DNA of 64,000 nt from Sulfitobacter sp. HGT1 (GTDB taxonomy: Bacteria > Pseudomonadota > Alphaproteobacteria > Rhodobacterales > Rhodobacteraceae). How positions within the stretch are numbered: position 1 is the first letter of the stretch; every line of letters begins with the position of its first letter. Both the position numbers and the translations under genes were made by a program. The stretch lies in contig NZ_BLWI01000008.1 in the NCBI RefSeq assembly GCF_013282155.1, forward strand, positions 310,001 through 374,000, in the 5' to 3' direction. The notes beneath the pieces were generated by a model. It did no database searches. It worked only from the letters and a program-made list of their open reading frames with translations, and was not told the DNA's origin. This document shows positions 48,353 to 57,379 of this stretch, piece by piece.

Positions 48353-49516
48353 CTAGCCCATTGGCATCCGCTGTTCGGCAAGCCCTGCCCACCAGCTGCA
48401 CCCTGCCGGAATCACGTCATCGTTGAAGTTGTACATCGGGTGATGCACCATCGCCGTGTCGCCATTGCCCACCAGAATATAGGCACCGGGGCGCTCTTCG
48501 AGCATAAAGGCAAAGTCTTCGCCACCCATTACCAGCGGGGCCTCGTCGCATTGACCTGAAATGCTGCGCGCCACATCAGCGGCGAATTCGGTCTGTTCGT
48601 CGTGGTTTACCATCACCGGATAGTTGCGGATGTAGTTCACCTTGGCCGTGGCCCCGAATGTCGCAGCGATACCTTCGCAAATCTCGGTCACGCGTTTTTC
48701 GGCCAGATCGCGCAGGTCGTTCGACAAGGTGCGCACGGTGCCCAGCAGATTGACCCGCTGCGGGATCACATTGAACGCCTTGGAGGACGATTCAATCGAG
48801 GTGATGGACACCACGATATTGCCAATCGGGTCGGCATTGCGGCTGACGATGGTTTGCAGCGCGGTGATCATTTGCGCGGTGACAACCATGGTATCAATCG
48901 TTTCGTTCGGCTTGGCGGCGTGACCGCCCAGACCTTCGACTTCGATCTCAAGCAAATCGGTCGCAGCAAAGAACGGGCCCGGACGGATGCCGAAGCTGCC
49001 TGCTGGCATGCCGGGCCAGTTGTGCATGCCGTACACTTCTTGGATGCCCCAGCGGTCCATCATGCCGTCTTTGCACATCTCGCGGCCACCACCGCCGCCT
49101 TCTTCGGCGGGCTGAAAGATCACCACAACAGTGCCGTCAAAATTGCGGGTTTCGGCCAGATATTGCGCCGCCCCCAGCAACATCGCCGTGTGGCCGTCAT
49201 GGCCGCAGGCATGCATCGCGTTCGGTGTCTTTGACGCATATTCGACGCCGGTTTGCTCATGGATCGGCAGCGCGTCCATGTCGGCGCGCAGGCCGATGAC
49301 CTTGCCCGATGTGGTGGCGTTGCCCTTGATCACCCCCACAACGCCGGTGCGACCAATGCCCTCGACGACTTCGTCACAGCCAAAGGCGCGCAGTTTTTCG
49401 GCGACCGTGGCAGAGGTGCGGTGGGTTTCAAACAGGATTTCAGGGTGTTCGTGCAGATCGCGGCGCCATGCGGTGATCTCGGGGTGAAGTTCGGCAAAGC
49501 GGTTCTTAACAGGCAT
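48353..49516 (-). CDS. M20 family amidohydrolase (hippurate-hydrolase type), copy 1
   Basis: A 387-residue zinc amidohydrolase/deacylase. Metal ligands lie in MHACGHDGHTAMLLGAA and the QPAEEGGGGG run; a later His is in MHNWPGMP. The dimerisation domain follows at about residue 185. Members cleave N-acyl amino acids, hippurate or indole conjugates. The exact substrate is unknown. The upstream gene is a close paralog and both belong to the peptide-transport locus. Normal length. Confidence 0.92.
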   Translation of the reverse strand: MPVKNRFAELHPEITAWRRDLHEHPEILFETHRTSATVAEKLRAFGCDEVVEGIGRTGVVGVIKGNATTSGKVIGLRADMDALPIHEQTGVEYASKTPNAMHACGHDGHTAMLLGAAQYLAETRNFDGTVVVIFQPAEEGGGGGREMCKDGMMDRWGIQEVYGMHNWPGMPAGSFGIRPGPFFAATDLLEIEVEGLGGHAAKPNETIDTMVVTAQMITALQTIVSRNADPIGNIVVSITSIESSSKAFNVIPQRVNLLGTVRTLSNDLRDLAEKRVTEICEGIAATFGATAKVNYIRNYPVMVNHDEQTEFAADVARSISGQCDEAPLVMGGEDFAFMLEERPGAYILVGNGDTAMVHHPMYNFNDDVIPAGCSWWAGLAEQRMPMG

Positions 49517-49561
49517 GATAGGTCCTCGGTTGGGAGAATTGGGGCCGGGCGTGGGGCTGGA

Positions 49562-50731
49562 TTACCCCGCGCTTGGCAATCGTGTTTCGACCATCTCGGC
49601 GAACCAGCTACAGCCGGCGGGGATGGCGTCGTCGTTGAAGTTGTACATCGGGTGGTGAACGGTGGCACCGTCGCCGTTGCCCAGCATGATATAGGCACCG
49701 GGACGTTTGTTCAGCATATAGGAAAAATCCTCGCCGGCCATGATCGGGGGCGTGTCGCGGTCCACGCCGGGGGTCACGTTTTCCGCAACTTGCGCCGCGA
49801 AATGGGTGTTGTCCTCGGCGTTGATGGTCACCGGATAGCCGCGGTCATAGGTTATATCCGCACTGCATTGATAGGCCGCACAGGTATGGGTCACAATCGC
49901 CTCAAGGCGTTCTTGGGCCAGATCACGAATCCCCGCGTCCAGCGTGCGCACCGTGCCGCGCAGACGCACGGTTTGCGGCAGGACATTGTGGCTGTCCGTG
50001 TCAGACCGCAGGGTGCAGACCGACACAACAACCTGTTTGATTGGGTCCACATTGCGGCTGGCGATGGATTGTAGGGCAATCACCACATGGGCGGCGGCAA
50101 GGTTGGTATCAATCGCCTCGTGGGGGGCGGCGGCATGGCCACCCTGCCCGGTGATCGTGATGTCGAATTCATCGGCAGCGGCCAGCAAGGCACCGGCGCG
50201 AATGGCAAATTCACCCACCGGATGGCCGGGCATGTTATGCAGCCCGTAAACCTCATCGATGGACCAACGCTCCATCAGGCCCTCTTCGACCATGACATTG
50301 CCCCCGCCGCCGCCTTCTTCGGCAGGTTGAAAGATCAGCACCGCGCGGCCATCGAAATTGCGTGTCTCGGCCAGATATTGCGCCGCCCCCAGCAAGATCG
50401 CCGTGTGCCCGTCATGACCGCAGGCATGCATCTTGCCCGGATGGGTCGAGGCATAGTCCAGCCCCGTTGCCTCGGTGATGGGGAGCGCGTCCATGTCGGC
50501 GCGCAACCCGATGGTGCGGCCCGAATTGTTGGTTTTGCCTTCGATCACCGCGACGATTCCCGTTTCGGCGATGCCCGTGGTGATGTCCGTGATGCCAAAG
50601 CTGCGCAGTTTTTCAGCCACGAACGCGGCGGTTTTGGGCAGGTCGAACTGCAGTTCTGGGATCGTGTGCAGGTGGCGACGCCATGCGGTGATATCGGCAT
50701 GGGTCTCGGCAAAGCGATTCTTGATCGGCAT
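49562..50731 (-). CDS. M20 family amidohydrolase (hippurate-hydrolase type), copy 2
   Basis: A 389-residue paralog of the downstream gene. The shared core MHACGHDGHTA-LLGAAQ, YLAETRNFDG and QPAEEGGGGG is nearly invariant, while the N-terminus and dimerisation domain differ. Glu and His residues needed for zinc are present. The 45-base gap between the two genes shows no terminator. Two copies with matched regulation suggest a widened substrate range or a heteromer, but that is inference. Confidence 0.92.
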   Translation of the reverse strand: MPIKNRFAETHADITAWRRHLHTIPELQFDLPKTAAFVAEKLRSFGITDITTGIAETGIVAVIEGKTNNSGRTIGLRADMDALPITEATGLDYASTHPGKMHACGHDGHTAILLGAAQYLAETRNFDGRAVLIFQPAEEGGGGGNVMVEEGLMERWSIDEVYGLHNMPGHPVGEFAIRAGALLAAADEFDITITGQGGHAAAPHEAIDTNLAAAHVVIALQSIASRNVDPIKQVVVSVCTLRSDTDSHNVLPQTVRLRGTVRTLDAGIRDLAQERLEAIVTHTCAAYQCSADITYDRGYPVTINAEDNTHFAAQVAENVTPGVDRDTPPIMAGEDFSYMLNKRPGAYIMLGNGDGATVHHPMYNFNDDAIPAGCSWFAEMVETRLPSAG

Positions 50732-50751
50732 AGGATGCTCCGGTACTAAAT

Positions 50752-52095
50752 TCAGACACTGGGGCCCAAGACGATTGGGCTGCCGTCGCTAAAGCGCGAC
50801 AGGCGAAATCTGGTCAGATCATGCCCTACATCGCCGCCAGTTGCCAGTGCAGCCAACACGCGCCCCATCCCCGGCCCGATGCCAAACCCGTGGCCCGACA
50901 TGCCTGTGCCGATGGTAAGCCCCGGCAAACTGGGCACGTGATCCACCACGGGCACAATATCGGGCATGGTATCAATCATGCCTGCCCATGCCGCCTTGAG
51001 ACGGATTGGCGGCAGATCAGGGAAAAGTGCTGCAAAATTGCGCAAAAGCCGGTTGACCTTGCCCATATTCGGGGCCGGATCCAGAATGCGCATCACTTCG
51101 AAAGGCGATGTCTCATCCCCGCGCCACTTGCGTCTGGTGCCCCATGCATCGGGGAACCCTTTTGGCGCAAAGGGGCGCAACACCTGCCCAAAGGGATCGG
51201 CCCTGAGCTGGGTGAGGTACTGCGGAAAATTGCGAAAGGCATCAGGCCCGATGAACAATTCCGGCGCACCCGGAGGGGCCAGCGTATAGCCGCCATCCTC
51301 GCGGCGTCTGAACGCCACTTTGGGATTTGCAGCCGCCCCTGCATAAATTTCAGGCAAAGGTTCGGTCGCCGCCACGGTTTCACGCACGGAAAGCTGGGGG
51401 ATGCTGACCCCGTGATTGCGCAAGAACAGGGACGACCAGGCTCCGCCCGCCAGGACCACCTGCGATGCCATGATGCGACCGTTTTCGGTGATCACGCCTG
51501 CCACACGGCCCGCCGCAATATCCAACGCGCGCACGGCACAGTTCTCCACGATCTGCACCCCTTCGCGCGCTGCAATCGCGGCCAAGGCGGGTACCGCGAC
51601 CCAGGGTTCGGCCCGCATATCCGATGCCGTGACCAAGGCCCCGAGCGCCGGTGTCGCCATGCCCGGAAACATCGCGGCGGTTTGGGCCGCGGACAGAATC
51701 TGGCTGTCGACACCATTGGCACGCGCATGGGGCAACCATGCCTCGTACCCCGCAAGCTGGCTGGCTTTGCCTGCGAGATAGGCAATGCCGCCCTGGCGCA
51801 GGCCGATGTCGATATTGGTCTGGCCTGCCAGTTCATGCCAAAGGCGCTGCGCCTCGGCCATGATCGGCATTTCATCGGGGTCGCGGCCCTGCTGGCGGAT
51901 CCAGCCCCAGTTGCGGCTGGATTGTTCGCCCGCGATGCGGCCCTTTTCCAGCAGGATGACGCGGTGGCCGTCGCGGGCCAGAAACAGGGCGGTACAGACG
52001 CCGATGATGCCGCCGCCGATGACCACCATATCGGCCTGATTGTCGTGCGGACCGGGATAGGTGACGGGGGTCGTGGTGTTGATGGGAAACTGCAT
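50752..52095 (-). CDS. FAD-dependent oxidoreductase (DAO family)
   Basis: A 447-residue flavoenzyme. MVVIGGGIIGVCTALFLARDG at residues 23-43 gives the GxGxxG and a dinucleotide-binding fold; SSRNWGWIRQQGRD at about 60 is the FAD-binding loop and GMSGHGFGIGPGMGRVLAAL is the C-terminal FAD site. The family oxidises amino groups of D-amino acids, glycine, sarcosine or polyamines. Its position among peptide-hydrolysis genes suggests it acts on a product of the M20 enzymes. The substrate is unknown. Confidence 0.9.
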   Translation of the reverse strand: MQFPINTTTPVTYPGPHDNQADMVVIGGGIIGVCTALFLARDGHRVILLEKGRIAGEQSSRNWGWIRQQGRDPDEMPIMAEAQRLWHELAGQTNIDIGLRQGGIAYLAGKASQLAGYEAWLPHARANGVDSQILSAAQTAAMFPGMATPALGALVTASDMRAEPWVAVPALAAIAAREGVQIVENCAVRALDIAAGRVAGVITENGRIMASQVVLAGGAWSSLFLRNHGVSIPQLSVRETVAATEPLPEIYAGAAANPKVAFRRREDGGYTLAPPGAPELFIGPDAFRNFPQYLTQLRADPFGQVLRPFAPKGFPDAWGTRRKWRGDETSPFEVMRILDPAPNMGKVNRLLRNFAALFPDLPPIRLKAAWAGMIDTMPDIVPVVDHVPSLPGLTIGTGMSGHGFGIGPGMGRVLAALATGGDVGHDLTRFRLSRFSDGSPIVLGPSV

Positions 52096-52114
52096 GATCT
52101 GCGGGTTCAGTCCG

Positions 52115-52200
52115 GGGTTTGGCCGGGTTGGGGGCCAGCCCCCGGTGCCGCGCTGCGGCCCCTCCCCCGGGATTTTGCTCCATTTGGAATTAAGGAAATG
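52115..52200 (-). repeat. Dispersed GC-palindrome element, copy F
   Basis: GGGTTGGGGGCCAGCCCCCGG contains a palindrome like copies D and E, then CCTCCCCCGGGATTTT, then GCTCCATTTGGAATTAAGG. It fills the 135-base gap between the FAD enzyme and the ArgE-like gene. Nothing else is seen there. Confidence 0.5.
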
Positions 52201-52230
52201 GGGAGGGTTGCCAGTGTCATTTCACCCGTG

Positions 52231-53391
52231 TCATTTCAACCGTTCGATCAGGTCGCGCATGAACTGGTGTCCGGCCTCGAACTGGGAGATTTCGATATAT
52301 TCATTGGGCTGATGCGCCTGCGCGATATCACCCGGCCCGCAGATCACAGCGCTATAGCCTGCGTCCTGGAACTGGCCGGCTTCGGTGCCGTAGCTGACCT
52401 TGTGACTGGCGTTGTCACCGGTGATCTGGCGTACAAAGGATTCGGCAAGACCGTCCTTTTCCGGTTGCAAGGCGGGCACGTCGAAACGCGGGGTGACTTC
52501 GATATAGGTTTCCGGCACGACTTCTTGCATCTGCTTTTCGACTTCGCGCACCTTTTTCAGATAGGCGGTGCCCCAAGCGTTTTTGTCTTCGCCCGGCACG
52601 ACGCGGAAATCCATTGCGAAATAGCAGTCTTTGGCGGTGATGTTATGGGCGGTGCCGCCTGAAATCTGGCCAACGTGGCAGGTGGTAAAGGGCGGATCGA
52701 ACATCGCGGCCAGATCAGAGGGCTTGCGCGCGAAGTTTTCGGTGTTCATTTCGTTGGCCCATTCGACCAGCTTGGCCCCTGCCATGATCGCGTTCACGCC
52801 GGTGTGCATCAGGGAGGAATGAACTTCGAAGCCGACCACATGGGTGTTGAAACCGCAGCCGCCCTTGTGCCCCGTGACCGCCTGCATCGTCGAGGGTTCG
52901 CCCACGATCACCAGATTGCCCTTGGGCAGCACCGGTTGCATGGCTTTGATCATCGGGGGCGCACCGGTGCAGCCGACTTCCTCGTCAAAGCTGAGGGCGA
53001 TTTGCAAGGGCCGTTTGATATCGCTGTATTTCGCCTCGACCATGGCCCAGATCGCCATGGCGTCGAACCCTTTCATGTCGCAGGTGCCGCGCCCGTAGTA
53101 GCGGCCATCGCGTTCGACCACGGTGAAGGGGTCGGTGTCCCACGGCTGGCCGTCAACGGGCACCACATCGGTATGGCCCGACAGGACAACAGCCCCTTCG
53201 ACCCACGGGCCGACATGGGCAAACAGCGCATGTTTGGGCTGGTCGGGGTCGATGTAGCGGTGGCTGTCGATGCCGTGGCTTGCCAGATAATCGGCGACCC
53301 AGTCGATCAGGGGTATGTTCGTATCCCGCGAGACTGTGGGAAAGCTGATGAGCTTTTCCATGAGTTCAAAGGGGGTCATGCGTTCTGCCAT
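52231..53391 (-). CDS. argE: ArgE-like acetylornithine deacetylase
   Basis: A 386-residue M20A deacetylase. VLSGHTDVVPVDGQPWDTDPF, YGRGTCDMKGFDAMAIWA, SFDEEVGCTGAPPMI and EPSTMQAVTGHKG match ArgE closely, with the zinc His and Asp in HTDVVP and the Glu pair DEEVG. Arginine synthesis is one possibility; its place in a peptide-transport locus suggests it may act on other N-acyl amino acids. Length is normal. It lies 12 bases after the ATPase gene. Confidence 0.9.
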   Translation of the reverse strand: MAERMTPFELMEKLISFPTVSRDTNIPLIDWVADYLASHGIDSHRYIDPDQPKHALFAHVGPWVEGAVVLSGHTDVVPVDGQPWDTDPFTVVERDGRYYGRGTCDMKGFDAMAIWAMVEAKYSDIKRPLQIALSFDEEVGCTGAPPMIKAMQPVLPKGNLVIVGEPSTMQAVTGHKGGCGFNTHVVGFEVHSSLMHTGVNAIMAGAKLVEWANEMNTENFARKPSDLAAMFDPPFTTCHVGQISGGTAHNITAKDCYFAMDFRVVPGEDKNAWGTAYLKKVREVEKQMQEVVPETYIEVTPRFDVPALQPEKDGLAESFVRQITGDNASHKVSYGTEAGQFQDAGYSAVICGPGDIAQAHQPNEYIEISQFEAGHQFMRDLIERLK

Positions 53392-53403
53392 GGGGGCGAT
53401 CCT

Positions 53404-55236
53404 TTAGTATCCGCTGTCGGTCAAAAGCACCTGATGGCCGGGGGATACGGTTTTATAGACGGAGGGTTCGGGCGTGTAGCTGACCGAATGGATCGGCGAG
53501 GGAATCGGTTTGAAATTCAGCTCGCTTTCCTTTTTGCGTTTGCGCGGATCGGCGATGGGCACCGCCTTCATCAGGGCCTGCGTATAGGGGTGCTGCGGGT
53601 TTTCGAACACCTGCTGGCGCGATCCCAGCTCAACGATGCGGCCCAGATACATGACGCCGACCTGATGGCTAACCCGTTCGACCACAGCCATGTCATGGCT
53701 GATGAACAGGAAGGACAGCTCGAGCTCTTGTTGCAGTTCCAGCATCAGGTTCACCACCTGCGCCTGCACCGATACATCCAGTGCCGATACCGCTTCGTCG
53801 GCGATGATCAGCTTGGGGTTCAGGGCCAGAGCACGGGCAATCGCGACACGCTGGCGCTGGCCGCCAGACAGTTCGTGGGGAAAGCGGCGCATAAAGCTGC
53901 GGGGCAGTTCCACACGGTCAAACAGCATCTCGATGCGCTTGGTCAGGGCCTCTCCTTTGAGGGTGCCGTAGTTGTGGATCGGTTCGGCGACCTGATCGGA
54001 CAGCTGCATTTGCGGGTTCAACGAGGCAAACGGGTCTTGAAAGATCATCTGCATATCAAGGCGCGCTTCGCGCAGGTCATGGGAATTGAGCGCCATGATG
54101 TCCTTGCCCGCGATGTCGATCTCGCCCGAGAGCGGTTCAACCAGACGCAAAATCGACCGGCCCGCAGTCGATTTACCGCACCCGGATTCGCCAACAAGGC
54201 TAAGGGTCTGGCCCTTGTTTATGGTGAACGACAGGTCTTCGACGGCGTGGACATTGGCGATGGTGCGGCGGAAGAACCCGCCCTTGACCGGAAAGCGCGT
54301 AGTCAGGTTTTTCACTGTCAGCAAGGTTTCGGTCGTGCCCTTGATCGGGACGATTTCCTTGTCCTTGTTGCCCAACAGTTTCATCGGCTCGGGAAAGGGC
54401 TTGCCGGTCATCTCGCCCAGCTTTGGCACGGCGGCCAGCAAGGCCTTGGTATAGGGGTGCTGTGGGTTCTCGAAGATTTCCTCGACCGTGCCCTCTTCGA
54501 CCTTGTTGCCGCGGAACATGACGACAACGCGGTCCGCCATTTGCGCAACGACAGCCATGTCATGGGTGATGAACATCACGGCGGTGCCGGTTTCACGTTT
54601 CAGCCGGTCGATCAGCGCAAGGATTTCGGCCTGAATGGTCACATCCAGCGCCGTTGTGGGTTCATCTGCAATCAACAGGCGTGGCGAACAGGCCAAGGCC
54701 ATCGCGATCACCACACGCTGGCGCATACCGCCGGACAATTCATGGGGATATTGCTTGAGCCGTTGGTCGGGTTGGGGGATTCGCACCTGTGTCAGCAATT
54801 CCAGCGCGCGGGCTTCGGCCTCGGCCTTGGTCATGCCTTTGTGCAGCCGCAAGCCTTCGGTCAACTGGCGGCCCACGGTGAACACCGGGTTCAGCGCGGT
54901 CATCGGTTCCTGAAAGATCATGCCGATTTCATTGCCGCGAATTTCCCGCATCAGATCCTGGTCGGTCTGTGCCAGATCCACCGCAGCATTATTCTGGCGC
55001 TCAAATAATAGGCGCCCGCCGGTGATTTTCCCACCGCCGAATTCCACCAACCGCATCAAAGACAGCGACGAAACGGATTTTCCCGAACCGGATTCGCCGA
55101 CCACACAAACGGTTTCGCCGGATTTAATGTCGAAACTGACATTCTCGACCCCTACAACGGGGCCGTCCTGGGTTTGAAATTCGACCCTAAGCCCTTGAAT
55201 TTGTGCAATTGGTGTCGATGTGCTGTCGTCAAGCAT
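53404..55236 (-). CDS. Peptide ABC transporter ATP-binding protein with two fused ABC domains
   Basis: The energising subunit of a peptide-type importer. 610 residues with two ABC domains. First: Walker A GESGSGKSVSS, signature LSGGMRQRV and DEPTTALD. Second: GESGCGKSTAGRS, LSGGQRQRV and DEAVSALD. Each has its oligopeptide-type C-terminal tail (HPYTKALLAAVP, HPYTQALMKAVP), as in DppD-DppF fusions of the GsiA type. I placed the start at ATG 55236; an upstream frame to 55293 is not needed. Divergent from the binding protein, 323 bases away. Confidence 0.93.
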   Translation of the reverse strand: MLDDSTSTPIAQIQGLRVEFQTQDGPVVGVENVSFDIKSGETVCVVGESGSGKSVSSLSLMRLVEFGGGKITGGRLLFERQNNAAVDLAQTDQDLMREIRGNEIGMIFQEPMTALNPVFTVGRQLTEGLRLHKGMTKAEAEARALELLTQVRIPQPDQRLKQYPHELSGGMRQRVVIAMALACSPRLLIADEPTTALDVTIQAEILALIDRLKRETGTAVMFITHDMAVVAQMADRVVVMFRGNKVEEGTVEEIFENPQHPYTKALLAAVPKLGEMTGKPFPEPMKLLGNKDKEIVPIKGTTETLLTVKNLTTRFPVKGGFFRRTIANVHAVEDLSFTINKGQTLSLVGESGCGKSTAGRSILRLVEPLSGEIDIAGKDIMALNSHDLREARLDMQMIFQDPFASLNPQMQLSDQVAEPIHNYGTLKGEALTKRIEMLFDRVELPRSFMRRFPHELSGGQRQRVAIARALALNPKLIIADEAVSALDVSVQAQVVNLMLELQQELELSFLFISHDMAVVERVSHQVGVMYLGRIVELGSRQQVFENPQHPYTQALMKAVPIADPRKRKKESELNFKPIPSPIHSVSYTPEPSVYKTVSPGHQVLLTDSGY

Positions 55237-55314
55237 GAGATAATCCAACGCTGGTAGGTGAAGTATTGCGCAAACGCTAAGACCATTCGTCACCCAGTGT
55301 CAAACAACACGGGA

Positions 55315-55341
55315 CGTCGTGGCGTTACCGCTCTCACGACG
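55315..55341. promoter_or_regulatory. Inverted repeat in the divergent ABC transporter regulatory region
   Basis: CGTCGTG (55315-55321) and CACGACG (55335-55341) form a 7-bp inverted repeat with a 13-base spacer, in the 323-base gap (55237-55559) between the ATPase and binding-protein genes. Suits a regulator or a hairpin. The rest of the gap is AT-rich near 55415-55520 and has no ORF I can support. Confidence 0.3.
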
Positions 55342-55420
55342 CTTGCATTTTGCGCGAATTCTGTTTCGATGGCGCTACGTGCGCTTGGGGAAGCAATATG
55401 GCGAAGGGCAACTGCAAATT

Positions 55421-55452
55421 AATTGAACAGTTGTATTTCATCCTATTGACCT
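55421..55452 (+). promoter_or_regulatory. Possible promoter and operator of the binding-protein operon
   Basis: TTGACC at about 55446-55451 can be a -35 element, with a weak TAAGAA about 16 bases after it. ATTGAACAGTTGT just upstream (55422-55434) repeats 13 bases of the liu-operon palindrome. The binding-protein start has AAGGAG 6 bases before its ATG. Confidence 0.25.
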
Positions 55453-55559
55453 TTCTGACGCGATGATAAGAAAGTTGGGGCCATGTCGATGATTTGGCAT
55501 CCAACAATAAAAATGCGGCACCACCAAAGAAATCACCGGTGCCCAACAAGGAGTAAGTT

Positions 55560-57281
55560 ATGACGTTGAAAACCCTTTTGATGGGTGCAATTGCCTTGAC
55601 GGCTCTTGCCCCCGCTGCATTCGCAGCCTCCCACGAGGGAGAGCGCGGACGCGACGGCGAGGTCAAGATCATCTATTGGCAAGCGCCATCGATCCTGAAC
55701 CCCTATCTGTCCGGCGGCACCAAGGATCTCGAAGCCTCCAGCCTCGTGATCGAACCTTTGGGCCGTTATGACGAAACCGGCGCATTGGTGCCTTTCCTGG
55801 CCCAGGAAATCCCGACCGTTGAAAACGGCGGCGTTGCCGAAGACCTGAAATCCATCACATGGAAGCTGAAAGAAGGCCTGATGTGGTCTGACGGCACGCC
55901 TGTGACATCGGCTGACATCAAGTTCACAGCCGAATATTGTATGCACCCTGAAGGCGGTTGCGCACAGGGTTCCAAATATGACGGTGTTACATCTGTCGAT
56001 ATCGTCGACGACTTGACTGTTACGGTCAATTTTTCTGACGCAAAACCAAACCCTTACGGCCCATTCATGGGTGCTCAGGCACCGATCATTCAGGCGGCTC
56101 AGTTCGCGGAATGTCTGGGTGCTAAGGCACCTGAATGTACCGAAGCCAACTTTAACCCGATCGGCACCGGCCCGTTCATGGTTACGGATTTCCGTCCGAA
56201 CGACGTGATCCAGATGGTTGCCAACCCGAACTTCCGTGACCCGAACAAACCAGCCTTTGCATCGCTGACCTTTAAAGGTGGCGGCGACGCGACAGCAGCG
56301 GGTCGTGCGGTTATGGAAACCGGCGAATACGACTATGCATGGAACATGCAGCTGGCGCCTGACGTACTGGCCAAAATGGCCGAAGGCGGCAAAGGTCTTC
56401 CTATCTCGGCATTCGGCACATTGGTCGAACGTATCGAGATGAACATGACCAACCCATCGGCAGACCTGCCCGAGGGCGAGCGGTCCACCGTGATGCACCC
56501 GCATCCGTTCCTGTCGGATTTCAACGTCCGCAAGGCGCTTTCCATGGCAATCGACCGCCCGCTTCTGGTTGAAGTCGGTTATGGTCAGGCCGGTCGTCCA
56601 ACCTGTAACCTTGTTCCTGCCCCTGCACTCTATGCATCCGACAACACCGAATGTCTGACGCAGGATCTGGAAGGTGCCAAGGCACTGCTGGAAGAAGCCG
56701 GTTATACCGATAGCGATGGCGACGGTATCCGTGAAAAAGACGGCGTAAAGCTGTCGGTTCTGTACCAGACCTCGACCAACGCTGTCCGTCAGGACTTCCA
56801 GGCGTTGATCAAAGACTGGTGGAACCAGATCGGTGTCGAAGTCGAACTGCGCAACCTTGACGCGTCTGTCTTCTTTGGTGGTGACCCAGGTTCGCCTGAC
56901 ACGTTCCAGAAGTTCTATGCAGACGTTGAAATGTACGCAAACAACTTTGACGGCACAGACCCACAGTCCTATCTGTCGGCCTACCGTTGTGGCAACGAAC
57001 CAAAGCCATCCAGCCAGTGGCAGGGTGAAAACATCAACCGCTTCTGTAACGCGGAATATGATGAACTGCTGGACGAATTGTCCCGCACAGGTGAATTGTC
57101 CAAGCGTGGCGAAATCGCCAAGCGTCTGAACGACATCATCACCAAAGAAACCATGACAATCGTTCCACTGGTTGACCGTGGTCGTGTATCGGCTGCCTCC
57201 ACCACTTTGGGTGGCGTTGTGCTGAACACATGGGATTCCGAGCTTTGGAATGCCGCTGATTGGTACCGCATCAAGGAATAA
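55560..57281 (+). CDS. Peptide-type ABC transporter substrate-binding protein (family 5)
   Basis: A 573-residue periplasmic binding protein. The signal peptide (MTLKTLLMGAIALTALAPAA, cleavage after AFA) is followed by the family-5 core: YWQAPSILNPYLSGGTKD, SITWKLKEGLMWSDGTPVTSADI, NPIGTGPFMVTDFRPNDVI, FNVRKALSMAIDRPLLVE and LLEEAGYTDSDGDGIREKDG, the last with a calcium-loop-like DSDGDG. The substrate class is peptides or opine-like compounds. A strong ribosome site and T-ending codons suggest high expression. A hairpin follows the stop. Confidence 0.94.
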   Translation: MTLKTLLMGAIALTALAPAAFAASHEGERGRDGEVKIIYWQAPSILNPYLSGGTKDLEASSLVIEPLGRYDETGALVPFLAQEIPTVENGGVAEDLKSITWKLKEGLMWSDGTPVTSADIKFTAEYCMHPEGGCAQGSKYDGVTSVDIVDDLTVTVNFSDAKPNPYGPFMGAQAPIIQAAQFAECLGAKAPECTEANFNPIGTGPFMVTDFRPNDVIQMVANPNFRDPNKPAFASLTFKGGGDATAAGRAVMETGEYDYAWNMQLAPDVLAKMAEGGKGLPISAFGTLVERIEMNMTNPSADLPEGERSTVMHPHPFLSDFNVRKALSMAIDRPLLVEVGYGQAGRPTCNLVPAPALYASDNTECLTQDLEGAKALLEEAGYTDSDGDGIREKDGVKLSVLYQTSTNAVRQDFQALIKDWWNQIGVEVELRNLDASVFFGGDPGSPDTFQKFYADVEMYANNFDGTDPQSYLSAYRCGNEPKPSSQWQGENINRFCNAEYDELLDELSRTGELSKRGEIAKRLNDIITKETMTIVPLVDRGRVSAASTTLGGVVLNTWDSELWNAADWYRIKE

Positions 57282-57295
57282 TACTTTCCTTCTTT

Positions 57296-57320
57296 GGGGG
57301 AGCGTGTTCTACGCTCCCCC
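57296..57320 (+). terminator. Hairpin after the binding-protein gene (attenuator or mRNA stabiliser)
   Basis: GGGGGAGCGT-GTTCT-ACGCTCCCCC forms a perfect 10-bp stem with a 5-base loop, 15 bases past the stop. No T-run follows. Such stems between a binding-protein gene and its permeases usually raise the binding-protein mRNA relative to the rest. Confidence 0.6.
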
Positions 57321-57379
57321 TCTCCGGACCGACCACCTGAATCACCATCACCACAGACTGACCTGCAAAGGCGCCGCGC

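Noticed and set aside
50821-52662. 613-residue plus-strand frame opposite the FAD enzyme and ArgE gene
   Set aside because: It crosses an intergenic repeat and two genes; there is no ribosome site or family motif.
52675-55008. 777-residue open frame on the plus strand opposite the ArgE and ATPase genes
   Set aside because: It spans two genes with clear catalytic motifs on the other strand; the translation is His/Gln/Arg/Gly-rich and looks like a shadow.
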